Source of the DNA: Streptomyces chattanoogensis
Lineage (GTDB): Bacteria > Actinomycetota > Actinomycetes > Streptomycetales > Streptomycetaceae
Reading direction: 5' to 3'
DNA length: 64,000 bases
Assembly: GCF_001294335.1 (NCBI RefSeq)
Contig: NZ_LGKG01000001.1
Location: forward strand, 248,001 to 312,000
Under the pieces are notes generated by a model, which ran no database searches, had not been told where the DNA came from, and worked only from the letters and a program-made list of their open reading frames with translations. Below are positions 16,536 through 25,653 of this stretch, one piece after another. The translations under genes were made by a program, and so were the position numbers. The first letter of the stretch is position 1. Every line of letters starts with the position of its first letter.

Positions 16536-17521
16536 CCGGCTACGTCCTGCGCAGGCTGGGCGGCGCGCTGATCGTGCTGTTCCTGCTCTCTGCGCTCGTC
16601 TATCTGCTGTTCTACGTCGCCCCCGGCGACCCCGCGAAGCTGGCGTGCGGGCCGCGCTGCAACGCGGAGCAGATCCGTCAGGTGCGCGGTCAGCTGGGCC
16701 TGAACGAGCCGCTGTTGACGCAGTACCTGCACTTCCTCCAAGGGCTGGTCACCGGCCGCGACTACTCCACCGGCACCGGCGTACTGCACTGCGACGCGCC
16801 CTGCTTCGGGCTCTCGTACCAGAACGACCAGCCGGTCACCGAGCTGCTCGCCGCCCGGCTGCCGGTCACCGCCTCGCTCGCGTGGGGCGCCATGGTCCTG
16901 TGGCTGCTGCTCGGCGTCGGCACCGGGCTGCTGTCCGCGCTGCGCCGCGGCGGGTTGACCGAGCGGGTGCTGACCGTGTTCACCCTCACCGGCTCCGCCA
17001 CCCCGGTCTTCATCACCGGGCTGTTGCTGCTGATGGTCTTCTGCGCGTATCTGCAGTGGCTGCCGTTCCCGTCGTACGTACCGCTGTCCGAGGACCCCGA
17101 GCAGTGGGCCTGGAACCTGCTGCTGCCCTGGACGGCGCTGGCCCTGCTGGAATCCGCCAAATACGCCCGGCTGACCCGCTCCTCGACGCTGGAGACGCTG
17201 GCCGAGGACCATATCCGTACCTTCCGGGCCTACGGCGTGCGCGAGCGCACGGTCATCGGACGGCACGCCCTGCGCGGCGCGCTGCCGCCGGTCATCGCCC
17301 TCAACGCCATCGACCTGGGCACGATGTTCGGCGGCGCGATGCTCACCGAGACCCTCTTCGGCCTGCCGGGCCTGGGTCAGCTGCTGGTCCACTCGGTGCG
17401 GACCGTGGACCTGCCGGTGGTCGTCGGCACGGTGCTCGGGATCGGCACGGCCGTCGTCCTCGCCAACGCCGTCGCGGATGTGCTGTACGCGCTCGCCGAC
17501 CGAAGGGTGACCCTCACGTGA
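16532..17521 (+). CDS. Peptide ABC transporter permease (OppB/DppB type)
   Basis: The protein has 329 residues and about six membrane helices of the OppB/DppB type. The family N-terminus (YVLRRLGGALIVLFLLS) and an EAA loop (TFRAYGVRERTVI...ALPPV) near residues 230-260 are visible. The extracellular loop after helix 1 contains four cysteines (CGPRC and CDAPC regions), more than I expect in this family, and these could form disulphides. It overlaps both neighbours by four bases. Confidence 0.92.
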   Translation: MTGYVLRRLGGALIVLFLLSALVYLLFYVAPGDPAKLACGPRCNAEQIRQVRGQLGLNEPLLTQYLHFLQGLVTGRDYSTGTGVLHCDAPCFGLSYQNDQPVTELLAARLPVTASLAWGAMVLWLLLGVGTGLLSALRRGGLTERVLTVFTLTGSATPVFITGLLLLMVFCAYLQWLPFPSYVPLSEDPEQWAWNLLLPWTALALLESAKYARLTRSSTLETLAEDHIRTFRAYGVRERTVIGRHALRGALPPVIALNAIDLGTMFGGAMLTETLFGLPGLGQLLVHSVRTVDLPVVVGTVLGIGTAVVLANAVADVLYALADRRVTLT

Positions 17522-19212
17522 CCACAGAACTGGACGCGACGCCGGGCCGGGCCGCGACCGCACCTCTGGTGGAGGTGGACGGTCTGGCGGTCACCTTCCC
17601 GGGCGCCGGTTCCGGCGACGGCGGCGTACGGGCCGTCGACGGGCTCTCGTTCACCCTCGCGCCCGGCCGTGCGCTGGGCATCGTGGGGGAGTCCGGCTCC
17701 GGCAAGTCCACCGTGGCCGCCGCCCTGCTGGACCTCCACCGGGGGACCGGCGCCCGGGTGGCGGGCACGGTCCGGGTCGGCGGGCTGGACGTGCTCGCCG
17801 CCCCGGAGCCGCAGCTGCGCCGGCTGCGCGGCGGGACGGCGGCGATGGTCTTCCAGGACCCGCTCTCCTCCCTGGACCCGTACTACGCCGTCGGGGACCA
17901 GATCGCCGAGGTCTACCGGGTGCACCGGCCGGACGCCTCCCGGCGCGAGGCCCGCGCCCGCGCCGTCGCGGCGCTGGACCGGGTCGGCATCGCGGATGCC
18001 GCCCGCCGGGCCCGCTCCCGGCCGCACGAGTTCAGCGGCGGGATGCGCCAGCGCGCCCTGATCGCGATGGCGCTGGTGTGCGAGCCCCGGCTGGTGATCG
18101 CGGACGAGCCGACCACGGCGCTGGACGTCACGGTCCAGGCGCAGATCCTGGACCTGCTGCACGAGCTGCGGGAGGGGACCGGCATGGGGCTGATCCTGGT
18201 CACCCATGACCTCGGGGTCGTCGCCGGGAGCGTGGACGAGGTGCTGGTGATGCGGGCCGGGCGGGCCGTCGAGCAAGGGCCCGTCGGGGAGGTGCTGAGC
18301 GCGCCGGCGGCCGGGTACACCCAGCAGCTGCTGGCGGCGGTGCCGCGGGTGGACGCCGTCCGGGAGCCCCGTCCGGCCGCCGCCGTACGGGCCGCTCCCG
18401 ACGAGCCGCCGCTGCTCGAAGCCAGCGGCCTGCGGCGGGAGTTCGTACGCCGCGGGGCGCGCACCCGCGCCGTCGAGGACGTCTCACTGACCGTACGGCC
18501 CGGTGAGACGCTCGGCCTGGTCGGCGAGTCCGGCAGCGGCAAGACGACCGTCGGCCGGATGCTGGTCCGCCTCCTGGGCCCCACCGCGGGCACCGTGCGC
18601 TATCGCGGCCGCGATCTCGGCGCCCTCGGCGAACGCGCACTGCGGCCGCTGCGCGGCGAGCTGCAGATGGTCTTCCAGGACCCGGTGTCCTCCCTCAATC
18701 CGCGCCGCAGCATCGGCGAATCGGTCGCCGACCCGCTGCGCGCCGCCGGGGAACTGGACGACGCGGGTGTCGTACGGCGGGCCAAAGAGCTGCTGGAGCG
18801 GGTCGGGCTCGATCCGGCCTGGTACCACCGTTATCCGCATGAATTCAGCGGCGGCCAGCGCCAGCGGGTCGGCATCGCGCGGGCGCTGGCCCCCTCGCCC
18901 AGGCTGCTGGTCTGCGACGAACCGGTCTCCGCGCTGGACGTCACGACCCAGGCGCAGGTGCTGGACCTGCTCGGTGAGCTGCGCCGGGAGCTGGGCCTGT
19001 CGATGATCTTCATCGCGCACGATCTGGCCGTCGTCCGGGCGGTCAGCGACCGGGTCGCGGTGATGCGCGCCGGCCGGATCGTGGAGGAGGGCCCGGTCGA
19101 CACCGTGTACGAGCGTCCCGAACACCCCTACACCAAGGGGCTCCTGGCGGCCGTACCGGTGCTCGACCCCCGGGTTGCCGGGGACATGCGACGGGTGCGC
19201 AGCGCCGCGTGA
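17518..19212 (+). CDS. Peptide ABC transporter ATP-binding protein, fused DppD-DppF type
   Basis: Two complete ATPase domains lie in one 564-residue chain. Domain 1 has Walker [10 protein letters not shown] near residue 57, signature FSGGMRQ near 173 and Walker B IADEPTT. Domain 2 has GESGSGKTT near 337, FSGGQRQ near 442 and CDEPVSALD. Both have the extended C-terminal oligopeptide-transporter segment (…[10 protein letters not shown] and [10 protein letters not shown]). The fusion replaces the separate D and F subunits of classical Dpp/Opp systems. GTG at 17518 overlaps the permease stop. A perfect hairpin 60 bases downstream ends the operon. Confidence 0.92.
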   Translation: MTTELDATPGRAATAPLVEVDGLAVTFPGAGSGDGGVRAVDGLSFTLAPGRALGIVGESGSGKSTVAAALLDLHRGTGARVAGTVRVGGLDVLAAPEPQLRRLRGGTAAMVFQDPLSSLDPYYAVGDQIAEVYRVHRPDASRREARARAVAALDRVGIADAARRARSRPHEFSGGMRQRALIAMALVCEPRLVIADEPTTALDVTVQAQILDLLHELREGTGMGLILVTHDLGVVAGSVDEVLVMRAGRAVEQGPVGEVLSAPAAGYTQQLLAAVPRVDAVREPRPAAAVRAAPDEPPLLEASGLRREFVRRGARTRAVEDVSLTVRPGETLGLVGESGSGKTTVGRMLVRLLGPTAGTVRYRGRDLGALGERALRPLRGELQMVFQDPVSSLNPRRSIGESVADPLRAAGELDDAGVVRRAKELLERVGLDPAWYHRYPHEFSGGQRQRVGIARALAPSPRLLVCDEPVSALDVTTQAQVLDLLGELRRELGLSMIFIAHDLAVVRAVSDRVAVMRAGRIVEEGPVDTVYERPEHPYTKGLLAAVPVLDPRVAGDMRRVRSAA

Positions 19213-19271
19213 GGCTCACATAGCGCGTCGAAACGCCCCTAGGGGTGGAAAGTTACGCGCGTTCACCCCTT

Positions 19272-19309
19272 CCGGTGGCGCGATGGACAACCGTCCATCG
19301 CGCCACCGG
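19272..19309 (+). terminator. Perfect 17-bp hairpin ending the transporter operon
   Basis: Arms 19272-19288 and 19293-19309 are exact complements around an AACC loop, followed by a short mixed sequence with cttt. It separates the transporter operon from the glycosyltransferase operon. Confidence 0.88.
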
Positions 19310-19390
19310 GCGCTTTGCATAGCTTCTTCCTGCAGGTGACGGCTGTGCCGTCGCGCCAGGGACGCCGACAGAGAGGACGGGGGTGCACTC

Positions 19391-21157
19391 GTGCGCATCG
19401 CCTTGCTCACCGAGGGTGGCTATCCGTATGCGACAGGTGAGTCGCACGCGTGGTGCGACCGGCTCGTGCGCGGGCTCACCGGCCATGAATTCGCGGTGCA
19501 TGCCCTCACCACCCACCCCCGCCAGGAGGCCGGGCAGCCGCCCGAACTGCCCGCGCATGTCCGCCTGGCGCACACCGCACCGCTGTGGGGCGCCCTCTCC
19601 GGCGCGCACCTCCGCCCCGCCGGGGAGCGCCGGACCCGCACCGCCGCACGCCGCGAACGGCGCCGCTTCGCCGAGCACTTCGCCGACCTCGCGACGGCGC
19701 TGACCGCGGACCGGACGGCCGGCCCCGACGGCTTCATGATCGACAAGGCGGACCGTTTCGCCGCCGGTCTCTACGGGCTCGCCGACCTCGCGCGTACCCA
19801 CGGCGGCCTGCCCGCGCTGCTGTGCTCCGAGGACGCCGTGCGCATCCTGGAAGCCGCCTGCCGCGGCCCCCGCGCGCTGCCCGCCGTCCACGGCGCCCAG
19901 GTACGGGACCTCCTCACCGTCACCGAACAGCTCGAACGCGCGCTGCGGCCGCTGTCGCTGGACTGGTACGGGGAGACGCCCGACGGCCTGGGCGGCGCCG
20001 ACCTGTGCCATGCGACCTCCGGTGGTGCGGCCGCCCTCCCGGGACTGCTGGCCAAACGCTTCTTCGGTACCCCGCTGCTGGTCACCGAATACGGCGTACG
20101 GCTGCGCGAGCACTACCTCGCGCACGCCGCGGCACCCCTGACCGCGCCGGTGCGCGCCCTGCTCGCCGCCTTCCACGGGGCGCTGGCCGCCGAGACCTAC
20201 GCGCGGGCGGCGCTGATCACCCCCGGCAACATCCATGCCCGCCGCTGGCAGCAGCGCTGCGGTGCGGACCCCGGCCGGCTGCGCACGGTCTACGAGGGCA
20301 TGGACGCGGCTCCCTTCGCCGCCGTCGCGGACGCCGCGGCGGACGACCCCAAGACCCTGGTGTGGGTCGGGGCGATCGAGCCCGACAAGGACCTCATCGG
20401 CCTGCTGCACGCCTTTGCGGAGATCCGCAGGGCCGAGCCGGCGGCCACCTTGCGCATCATCGGCGGGGACGGCCACGATCCCCGGGCGCCCGGCTACCGC
20501 GCCCACTGCCGGGCGCTGGCCGCCCAGCTCTTCCCCGACGAGGCCGCCGACGACCACACCGTCGGCGAGAACCCGGTCAGCTTCGAGGAGATCGGCGGCC
20601 CCGAGGTGCCCACCCTGGAGGACGCCTACGCCTCGGCCGCCGTCCTGGTGCTCTCCAGCGTCGTCGAGGGGTTCCCGCGCTCCCTGGTGGAGGCGATGTT
20701 CTGCGGTCGCGCCACGGTCTCGACCGACGCCGGGGCGGTCTGCGAAGTCATCGGCGGCACCGGGCTGGTGGTCCCGCCGCGCAATCCGCACGCCCTCGCC
20801 GAGGCCTGCCGCGCGCTGCTCGGCGACCCCGGCCGGCGGGTCCGGCTGGGCGCGGCGGCCCGTGCACGGGCGCTCGAACTGTTCACCGTGGAGCAGAACA
20901 TCGCGGCATTTCGTGGCATCTACCTGGAGCTGATCTCCCACGCCCCGGGCCGCCCGGCCGCCTCCGGCGCCGCGTACGCGGACGGTGTGCCGCGGCCGTT
21001 CGACAGCCCCGCCGAGTCCCAGGTGCCCGGCCACTGGGCCGCGGCACCCGCGGGGCACACGCCCAGCTGGGCGGCGGGGGACGGGCCCGACGACGCCGGT
21101 GTGCCGGCCGGCGCGGCGGCCGGTGCCCCGTGTACCGGGAGAGGAGAGGGATCATGA
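19391..21157 (+). CDS. PelF-like GT4 glycosyltransferase (DUF3492 + GT4)
   Basis: The protein has 588 residues. Residues 1-270 match the DUF3492 N-terminal half seen in PelF (LLTEGGYPYATGESHAW opening). Residues 300-520 are a GT-B/GT4 domain with WVGAIEPDKD near 325 and the EX7E-type motif EGFPRSLVE near 427. A proline/glycine-rich tail of about 60 residues follows. PelF polymerises UDP-GalNAc/GlcNAc into the Pel exopolysaccharide in the cytoplasm; a similar polymerase role is inferred here. The GTG start has a GAGAGGA stretch upstream. Its stop overlaps the ATG of the membrane protein (ATGA), and the genes that follow fit a polysaccharide pathway. Confidence 0.82.
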   Translation: MRIALLTEGGYPYATGESHAWCDRLVRGLTGHEFAVHALTTHPRQEAGQPPELPAHVRLAHTAPLWGALSGAHLRPAGERRTRTAARRERRRFAEHFADLATALTADRTAGPDGFMIDKADRFAAGLYGLADLARTHGGLPALLCSEDAVRILEAACRGPRALPAVHGAQVRDLLTVTEQLERALRPLSLDWYGETPDGLGGADLCHATSGGAAALPGLLAKRFFGTPLLVTEYGVRLREHYLAHAAAPLTAPVRALLAAFHGALAAETYARAALITPGNIHARRWQQRCGADPGRLRTVYEGMDAAPFAAVADAAADDPKTLVWVGAIEPDKDLIGLLHAFAEIRRAEPAATLRIIGGDGHDPRAPGYRAHCRALAAQLFPDEAADDHTVGENPVSFEEIGGPEVPTLEDAYASAAVLVLSSVVEGFPRSLVEAMFCGRATVSTDAGAVCEVIGGTGLVVPPRNPHALAEACRALLGDPGRRVRLGAAARARALELFTVEQNIAAFRGIYLELISHAPGRPAASGAAYADGVPRPFDSPAESQVPGHWAAAPAGHTPSWAAGDGPDDAGVPAGAAAGAPCTGRGEGS

Positions 21158-22332
21158 CCGCGCCCACCCGCAAGGAGACCGCCGCGCGCCCCGTGCGCCG
21201 GGGTCCCGCCGACCCCGTACGGGCCCTGATGCACCGCCACCAGGAGCTGTGCGCCCACGCCGTCGACCCGCTGGAGATCGCCGCCGGCCTGGAGGCGCAC
21301 GGCGTCACCGACCGCACCGCCGCCCGCTTCCGCCACCGGGACGTCTTCTCGCTGGCCGAGGAGCTCTACGCCCGGGTGCCGCGGGCCGAACCGGAACCGG
21401 GCGCCGCGCCCGCACCCGAGTCCGTACCGCGGTCGCGGGGCGTGCGGGCGGCGCTGCAGCTGCTGCCCGGTGCGGTGTGCGCCGCGGCCGTCGCCGCGCT
21501 CGCCGCCGTCGAGCCGGTGCCTCCCGGAGCGTCGGCCGTCCTGCCGATCGCCCTGCCGGCGTCCCTGGTCCGGCCGGCGGTCGGCATCGCCGGCGTCGTT
21601 CTGGTCGCCCTCGCCCTGCGGCTGGCCGTACGGACCGGACCGCTGCGGGCGCGGACCGGCGGTCTGCCGGTCCCGTGGGTCTGCTGGATCGTCGGCCACG
21701 CGGTCTACGGCGACTGGCTGCTGGCCGAGCTGCTCAGTGGCGGCCCCGATCTGCCGCCGCACCCGAGGGCCGCCGCCGCGACCGCCGTGGGGCTGGCCCT
21801 CGCCGTCGCGCCCGCCGCCTGGTGCGCCCGCTGGTTCGCGGTCCGCGGGCGGCGCGGCCTGGCCGCCAGCCGCGGACTGGCCGAACTCGCCGCCCGGGTA
21901 CGGCCGTTGCTGCTCGCAGCGACCGCCCTGTTCCTCGCCGCCCTGGTGGCGGTGCTGATCGGCGCAGGTGCCATGCTCGGCGGCATGGGAGAAGTGGACC
22001 TGACCGCGGCCGCCGTCCTCGGGGTGCTGCTCTTCCTCGCCCGGCTGCTGGCCGTCCACGGCTTCCCCGGGGCCGCGGCGGCCGGTCTCGCCACGGCCGC
22101 CGCCCTGGAGGCGCTCGCCCCCGCCCTGGTCCTCATCGCCCGGCTCCCCGGCCTGGCACCGGCCGGCGCCCCGGTGGAGCTGCTGATCCGCCACGCCGGC
22201 GCGGCCGCCGTGCCCGCCCTCGCCTGTGCGGCCCCGGCCCTCGGCCTCCTGGCGTACGGCCTGCGCGCACTGACCGGCGCCCGGGCGCACTCGCCCGCCC
22301 TGTCGGCGGAGCCGGAGGCGGACCAGCCGTGA
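21154..22332 (+). CDS. Polytopic membrane protein, possible PelG-like exporter
   Basis: This 392-residue protein has a soluble N-terminus of about 100 residues and then some 9-11 hydrophobic helices, very rich in Ala, Leu and Val. I do not recognise conserved motifs. Its position, overlapping the PelF-like gene by ATGA, is where Pel systems place the multi-spanning transporter PelG. The assignment as the exporter partner is inferred from context only. The N-terminal segment contains a DPVRALMHRHQELC...LE stretch typical of small helical cytoplasmic domains. It is shorter than PelG (about 450 residues). Confidence 0.6.
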   Translation: MTAPTRKETAARPVRRGPADPVRALMHRHQELCAHAVDPLEIAAGLEAHGVTDRTAARFRHRDVFSLAEELYARVPRAEPEPGAAPAPESVPRSRGVRAALQLLPGAVCAAAVAALAAVEPVPPGASAVLPIALPASLVRPAVGIAGVVLVALALRLAVRTGPLRARTGGLPVPWVCWIVGHAVYGDWLLAELLSGGPDLPPHPRAAAATAVGLALAVAPAAWCARWFAVRGRRGLAASRGLAELAARVRPLLLAATALFLAALVAVLIGAGAMLGGMGEVDLTAAAVLGVLLFLARLLAVHGFPGAAAAGLATAAALEALAPALVLIARLPGLAPAGAPVELLIRHAGAAAVPALACAAPALGLLAYGLRALTGARAHSPALSAEPEADQP

Positions 22333-22597
22333 CCCTCCGGATATCCGCCCAGCCGTCGCCCGGCCACCACCCCTCAACGGCACGCTCCGCGCGGCAGCTT
22401 TCATCGCCCCTCACAGCCCCCTCGCACCACGCACCACCCCCGCAGCGGCACCCCGAAAGAGCCGCTTCGGACCCTGTGGCCACTTCGGCCCCTTCGCCGC
22501 GAACTCCACCCCCCACGTGGCCCCCGCCCCCCGGGCGGACGCCGCCCCCGCGGACGAAGCCGACTCACTTCCCCCGACCCGTCTTAGGAGCACGACC
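22333..22597 (+). other. Intergenic stretch inside the polysaccharide locus
   Basis: These 265 bases are C-rich (many CCCC and CACC runs) on the plus strand and contain no gene I can support. Near its end, TTAGGAG at 22584-22590 is a strong ribosome binding site for the 16-codon ORF that follows. No convincing terminator stem was found, so transcription may continue through it. Confidence 0.5.
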
Positions 22598-22648
22598 ATG
22601 AACGTCCAGCCGACCGCACACCACGGGCACCGGGGGGTTGCACGATGA
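22598..22648 (+). CDS. Candidate 16-residue coupling ORF before the epimerase
   Basis: A 17-codon frame (MNVQPTAHHGHRGVAR) starts at ATG 22598, seven bases after a strong TTAGGAG. Its TGA overlaps the epimerase ATG in an ATGA, while the epimerase itself has only a poor G-run upstream. The layout suggests that ribosomes load here and re-start on the epimerase. The peptide itself has no recognisable function. This is an inference from signal layout. Confidence 0.45.
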   Translation: MNVQPTAHHGHRGVAR

Positions 22649-23604
22649 GGGTGCTGCTCATCGGAGCCAACGGCTACCTCGGCCGCTATGTCGCCGACCG
22701 CCTGCTCGCCGACCCCGCCGTCCAGCTCACCGCCCTCGGCCGGGGCGACGACGCCGACGTCCGCTTCGACCTGGCCACCGGCAGCCCGGGCGCGCTCACC
22801 CGCTTCCTCGACGCCGTCCACCCCGGCGTCGTCGTCAACTGCGCGGGCGCCACCCGCGGCGGCGCCCGCGAGCTGACCCGGCACAACACCGTCGCGGTCG
22901 CCACCATCTGCGAATCCCTGCGGCGCAGCGGCTGCGGTGCCCGCCTCGTCCAGCTGGGCTGCGCCTCCGAGTACGGCCCCTCCCAGCCCGGCTCCTCGAC
23001 CGCCGAGGACGCCGTGCCGCGCCCCGGAGGCCCCTACGGCGTCAGCAAACTCGCCGCCACCGAACTGGTCCTGGGCTCCGGCCTCGACGCCGTCGTCCTG
23101 CGGATCTTCTCGCCGGTCGGCCCCGGCACCCCGGCGGGCTCCCCGCTCGGGCGGCTCGCCGAGGCGATGCGCCGGGCCATGCAGTCCGGCGACAGCGAGC
23201 TCAAGCTCGGCGGGCTCGGCGTGCAGCGCGACTTCGTCGACGTCCGGGACGTCGCGCGGGCCGTGCACGCCGCCTCGCTCTCCGCGGCACAGGGCGTCGT
23301 CAACATCGGCACCGGCCGCGCCGTACGGCTGCGCGAGGCCGCCTCCGTACTGGCCAGGGTCGCCGGCTTCGGCGGTGCGCTGCACGAACTCGACTCGCCG
23401 CCCGCCCGGCTGGTCATCCCCGGCCCCGGGAGCGGCCCCGACCACCCGGTGGACCGGCCCGCCACCTACCCGTACCCGGACGGCTGCGGCACCTGGCAGC
23501 AGGCCGACGTCCGCACCGCCCGCGACCGGCTCGGCTGGCGCCCGCGGATCGGCCTGGAGGAGTCCCTCGCCGACATCTGGATGGAGGCGGCATGTCGTAT
23601 CTGA
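22645..23604 (+). CDS. NAD(P)-dependent sugar-nucleotide epimerase/dehydratase
   Basis: The 319-residue protein is an extended short-chain dehydrogenase. The Rossmann motif GANGYLG is at residues 8-14, a catalytic serine/threonine region is near 110 (LGCASEYG) and YxxxK appears as YGVSK near 132. The C-terminal substrate domain includes RDFVDVRDVARA. Such enzymes interconvert or dehydrate nucleotide sugars, and in Pel-type loci an epimerase supplies UDP-GalNAc. The substrate here is inferred from the adjacent PelF-like and spherulin-4-like genes. Its 3' end overlaps the next gene by 13 bases. Confidence 0.85.
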   Translation: MRVLLIGANGYLGRYVADRLLADPAVQLTALGRGDDADVRFDLATGSPGALTRFLDAVHPGVVVNCAGATRGGARELTRHNTVAVATICESLRRSGCGARLVQLGCASEYGPSQPGSSTAEDAVPRPGGPYGVSKLAATELVLGSGLDAVVLRIFSPVGPGTPAGSPLGRLAEAMRRAMQSGDSELKLGGLGVQRDFVDVRDVARAVHAASLSAAQGVVNIGTGRAVRLREAASVLARVAGFGGALHELDSPPARLVIPGPGSGPDHPVDRPATYPYPDGCGTWQQADVRTARDRLGWRPRIGLEESLADIWMEAACRI

Positions 23605-24380
23605 CCACGCCCAGGGACCTCACCCGCGCCCCCACCGGGGCCGCCCCCCTCGGCGTCGGCGTCCCCGGCTTCGCCCATCCGCTGCTCGCACCCACCGAAT
23701 GGGCCGAACTGCTGCGCTGCTCCCGGAGCGCCGGGCCCCGGGGAGCCGCGCCGCTCCACTGGGCGGTGCTCAATGTCTCCAACGGCCCCGGGGCCCGTCC
23801 CGACCCGCACTGCATGCCCGCGGTCGCCCGCCTGAGGGAGACCGGCGCCGCGGTGCTCGGCCACCTGGACACGGGCCGCGGCACCCGTCCGTTCGGCGAG
23901 CTCATCTCCGATGCGCACCGCTTCCTGGAGTGGTACCGGGTCGACGGCTTCTGGCTGGACCGCTGTCCCACGGACCGGACACTGCTGCCCGCGATCCGGC
24001 GGGTCGCCACCTGCCTGCGGACCCTGCGCGAGCACACCTACCTCGTCTTCGGCCACGGCAGCCACCCCTGCCCCGGCTACGCCGAGGCCGCCGACCAGCT
24101 CGTCACGTTCGCCGGCTCCTGGGCCGACTACCGCTTCTCCCAGGTGGCCGAGTGGACCGCCGACCATCCGCCCGAGCGGTTCTGCCACCTCGTGCACGGC
24201 GTTCCCCGCACGCATCTGGACGAGGCGCTGCGGATCGCCCGCTGGCAGGGCGCGGGCACGGTGTACTTCACCGACCGCCGTTCCGCCGGGGCGGCAGAGG
24301 CAGCCGGTGATGCCTGGGAGTCGCTGCCCGGTTACTGGGACGCATTCGTCTCGCACACCGGAATGGGTGTCTCGGAATGA
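23592..24380 (+). CDS. Spherulin-4 / Sph3-like (GH135-type) glycoside hydrolase
   Basis: The 262-residue protein matches the spherulation-specific family 4 fold, a TIM-barrel hydrolase. The first strand is LGVGVPGFAHPLL, a second is WAVLNVSNGPG, and the putative catalytic aspartate is in GFWLDRCP near residue 121. Fungal Sph3 of this family cuts alpha-1,4-GalNAc polymers and is needed for galactosaminogalactan. There is no signal peptide, so the protein is probably cytoplasmic or exported by another route. In fungal members the conserved Asp is followed by Glu; here it is followed by Arg. It overlaps the epimerase by 13 bases. Confidence 0.8.
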   Translation: MSYLTTPRDLTRAPTGAAPLGVGVPGFAHPLLAPTEWAELLRCSRSAGPRGAAPLHWAVLNVSNGPGARPDPHCMPAVARLRETGAAVLGHLDTGRGTRPFGELISDAHRFLEWYRVDGFWLDRCPTDRTLLPAIRRVATCLRTLREHTYLVFGHGSHPCPGYAEAADQLVTFAGSWADYRFSQVAEWTADHPPERFCHLVHGVPRTHLDEALRIARWQGAGTVYFTDRRSAGAAEAAGDAWESLPGYWDAFVSHTGMGVSE

Positions 24381-24474
24381 AGAAGGGCGTGGCAGTGTTA
24401 CGAGAGATGCTCCCCGCATCGGCGGGGACGGTCCCCGTACTGAAATACCGACCAACCCCATTGATGAGGTCTCC

Positions 24475-25653
24475 GTGTCGCTGCCACCCCTGGTCGAGCC
24501 CGCAGCCGAGCTCACCGTCGACGAGGTCCGCAGGTACTCCCGCCACCTGATCATCCCCGATGTCGGGATGGCCGGGCAGAAGCGGCTCAAGAATGCCAAG
24601 GTGCTGTGTGTCGGCGCCGGCGGCCTGGGCTCGCCGGCGCTGATGTACCTCGCCGCGGCCGGTGTCGGCACCCTGGGCATCGTGGAGTTCGACGAGGTCG
24701 ACGAGTCGAACCTGCAGCGCCAGATCATCCACAGCCAGGCGGACATCGGCCGCTCCAAGGCCGCGTCCGCCAAGGACTCCGTCCTGGGCATCAACCCGTA
24801 CGTCACGGTCAACCTGCACGAAGAGCGCCTGGACTCCACGAACGTCATGGAGCTCTTCGCGCAGTACGACCTGATCGTGGACGGCACGGACAACTTCGCC
24901 ACCCGCTATCTGGTCAACGACGCCTGTGTGCTGCTGAACAAGCCGTACGTCTGGGGTTCGATCTACCGCTTCGACGGCCAGGCCTCGGTCTTCTGGTCCG
25001 AGCACGGTCCCTGCTACCGCTGCCTGTACCCGGAGCCCCCGCCGCCGGGCATGGTCCCCTCCTGCGCCGAGGGCGGCGTCCTGGGTGTGCTGTGCGCCTC
25101 CATCGGCTCGATCCAGGTCAACGAGGCCATCAAGCTGCTGGCCGGCATCGGTGACCCGCTGGTCGGCCGCCTGATGATCTACGACGCCCTGGAGATGACC
25201 TACCGCCAGGTCAAGGTCCGCAAGGACCCGAACTGCGCGGTCTGCGGGGAGAACCCCACGGTCACCGAGCTCATCGACTACGAGGCCTTCTGCGGCGTCG
25301 TCTCCGAGGAGGCCCAGGAGGCGGCGGCCGGCTCCACGATCACTCCGAAGCAGCTCAAGGAGTGGATCGACGCCGACGAGAAGATCGACATCATCGACGT
25401 CCGCGAGCCGAACGAGTACGAGATCGTCTCCATCCCCGGCGCCCGCCTGATCCCGAAGAACGAGTTCCTGATGGGCAACGCCCTCCAGGATCTCCCCCAG
25501 GACAAGAAGATCGTCCTGCACTGCAAGACGGGCGTCCGCTCCGCCGAGGTGCTGGCCGTCCTGAAGTCCGCGGGCTTCGCGGACGCGGTGCACGTCGGCG
25601 GCGGTGTCATCGGCTGGGTCAACACGGTCGAGCCGGAGAAGCCGGTCTACTAG
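24475..25653 (+). CDS. moeZ: MoeZ: ThiF-type adenylyltransferase fused to rhodanese
   Basis: This 392-residue protein activates the C-terminus of ubiquitin-like sulphur carriers and passes sulphur to them, serving molybdopterin, thiamine, cysteine and thioquinolobactin-type pathways. Residues 10-255 are the E1-like domain: nucleotide loop GAGGLGSP near 44, the RQIIH arginine near 78, DGTDNF near 138 and zinc pairs CYRC and CAVC. Residues 290-392 are rhodanese with the active cysteine in CKTGVRS near 350. The GTG start at 24475 has GAGG five bases upstream. Streptomyces uses MoeZ as a shared sulphur donor. A distant MoaE gene lies at 56663. Confidence 0.95.
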   Translation: MSLPPLVEPAAELTVDEVRRYSRHLIIPDVGMAGQKRLKNAKVLCVGAGGLGSPALMYLAAAGVGTLGIVEFDEVDESNLQRQIIHSQADIGRSKAASAKDSVLGINPYVTVNLHEERLDSTNVMELFAQYDLIVDGTDNFATRYLVNDACVLLNKPYVWGSIYRFDGQASVFWSEHGPCYRCLYPEPPPPGMVPSCAEGGVLGVLCASIGSIQVNEAIKLLAGIGDPLVGRLMIYDALEMTYRQVKVRKDPNCAVCGENPTVTELIDYEAFCGVVSEEAQEAAAGSTITPKQLKEWIDADEKIDIIDVREPNEYEIVSIPGARLIPKNEFLMGNALQDLPQDKKIVLHCKTGVRSAEVLAVLKSAGFADAVHVGGGVIGWVNTVEPEKPVY

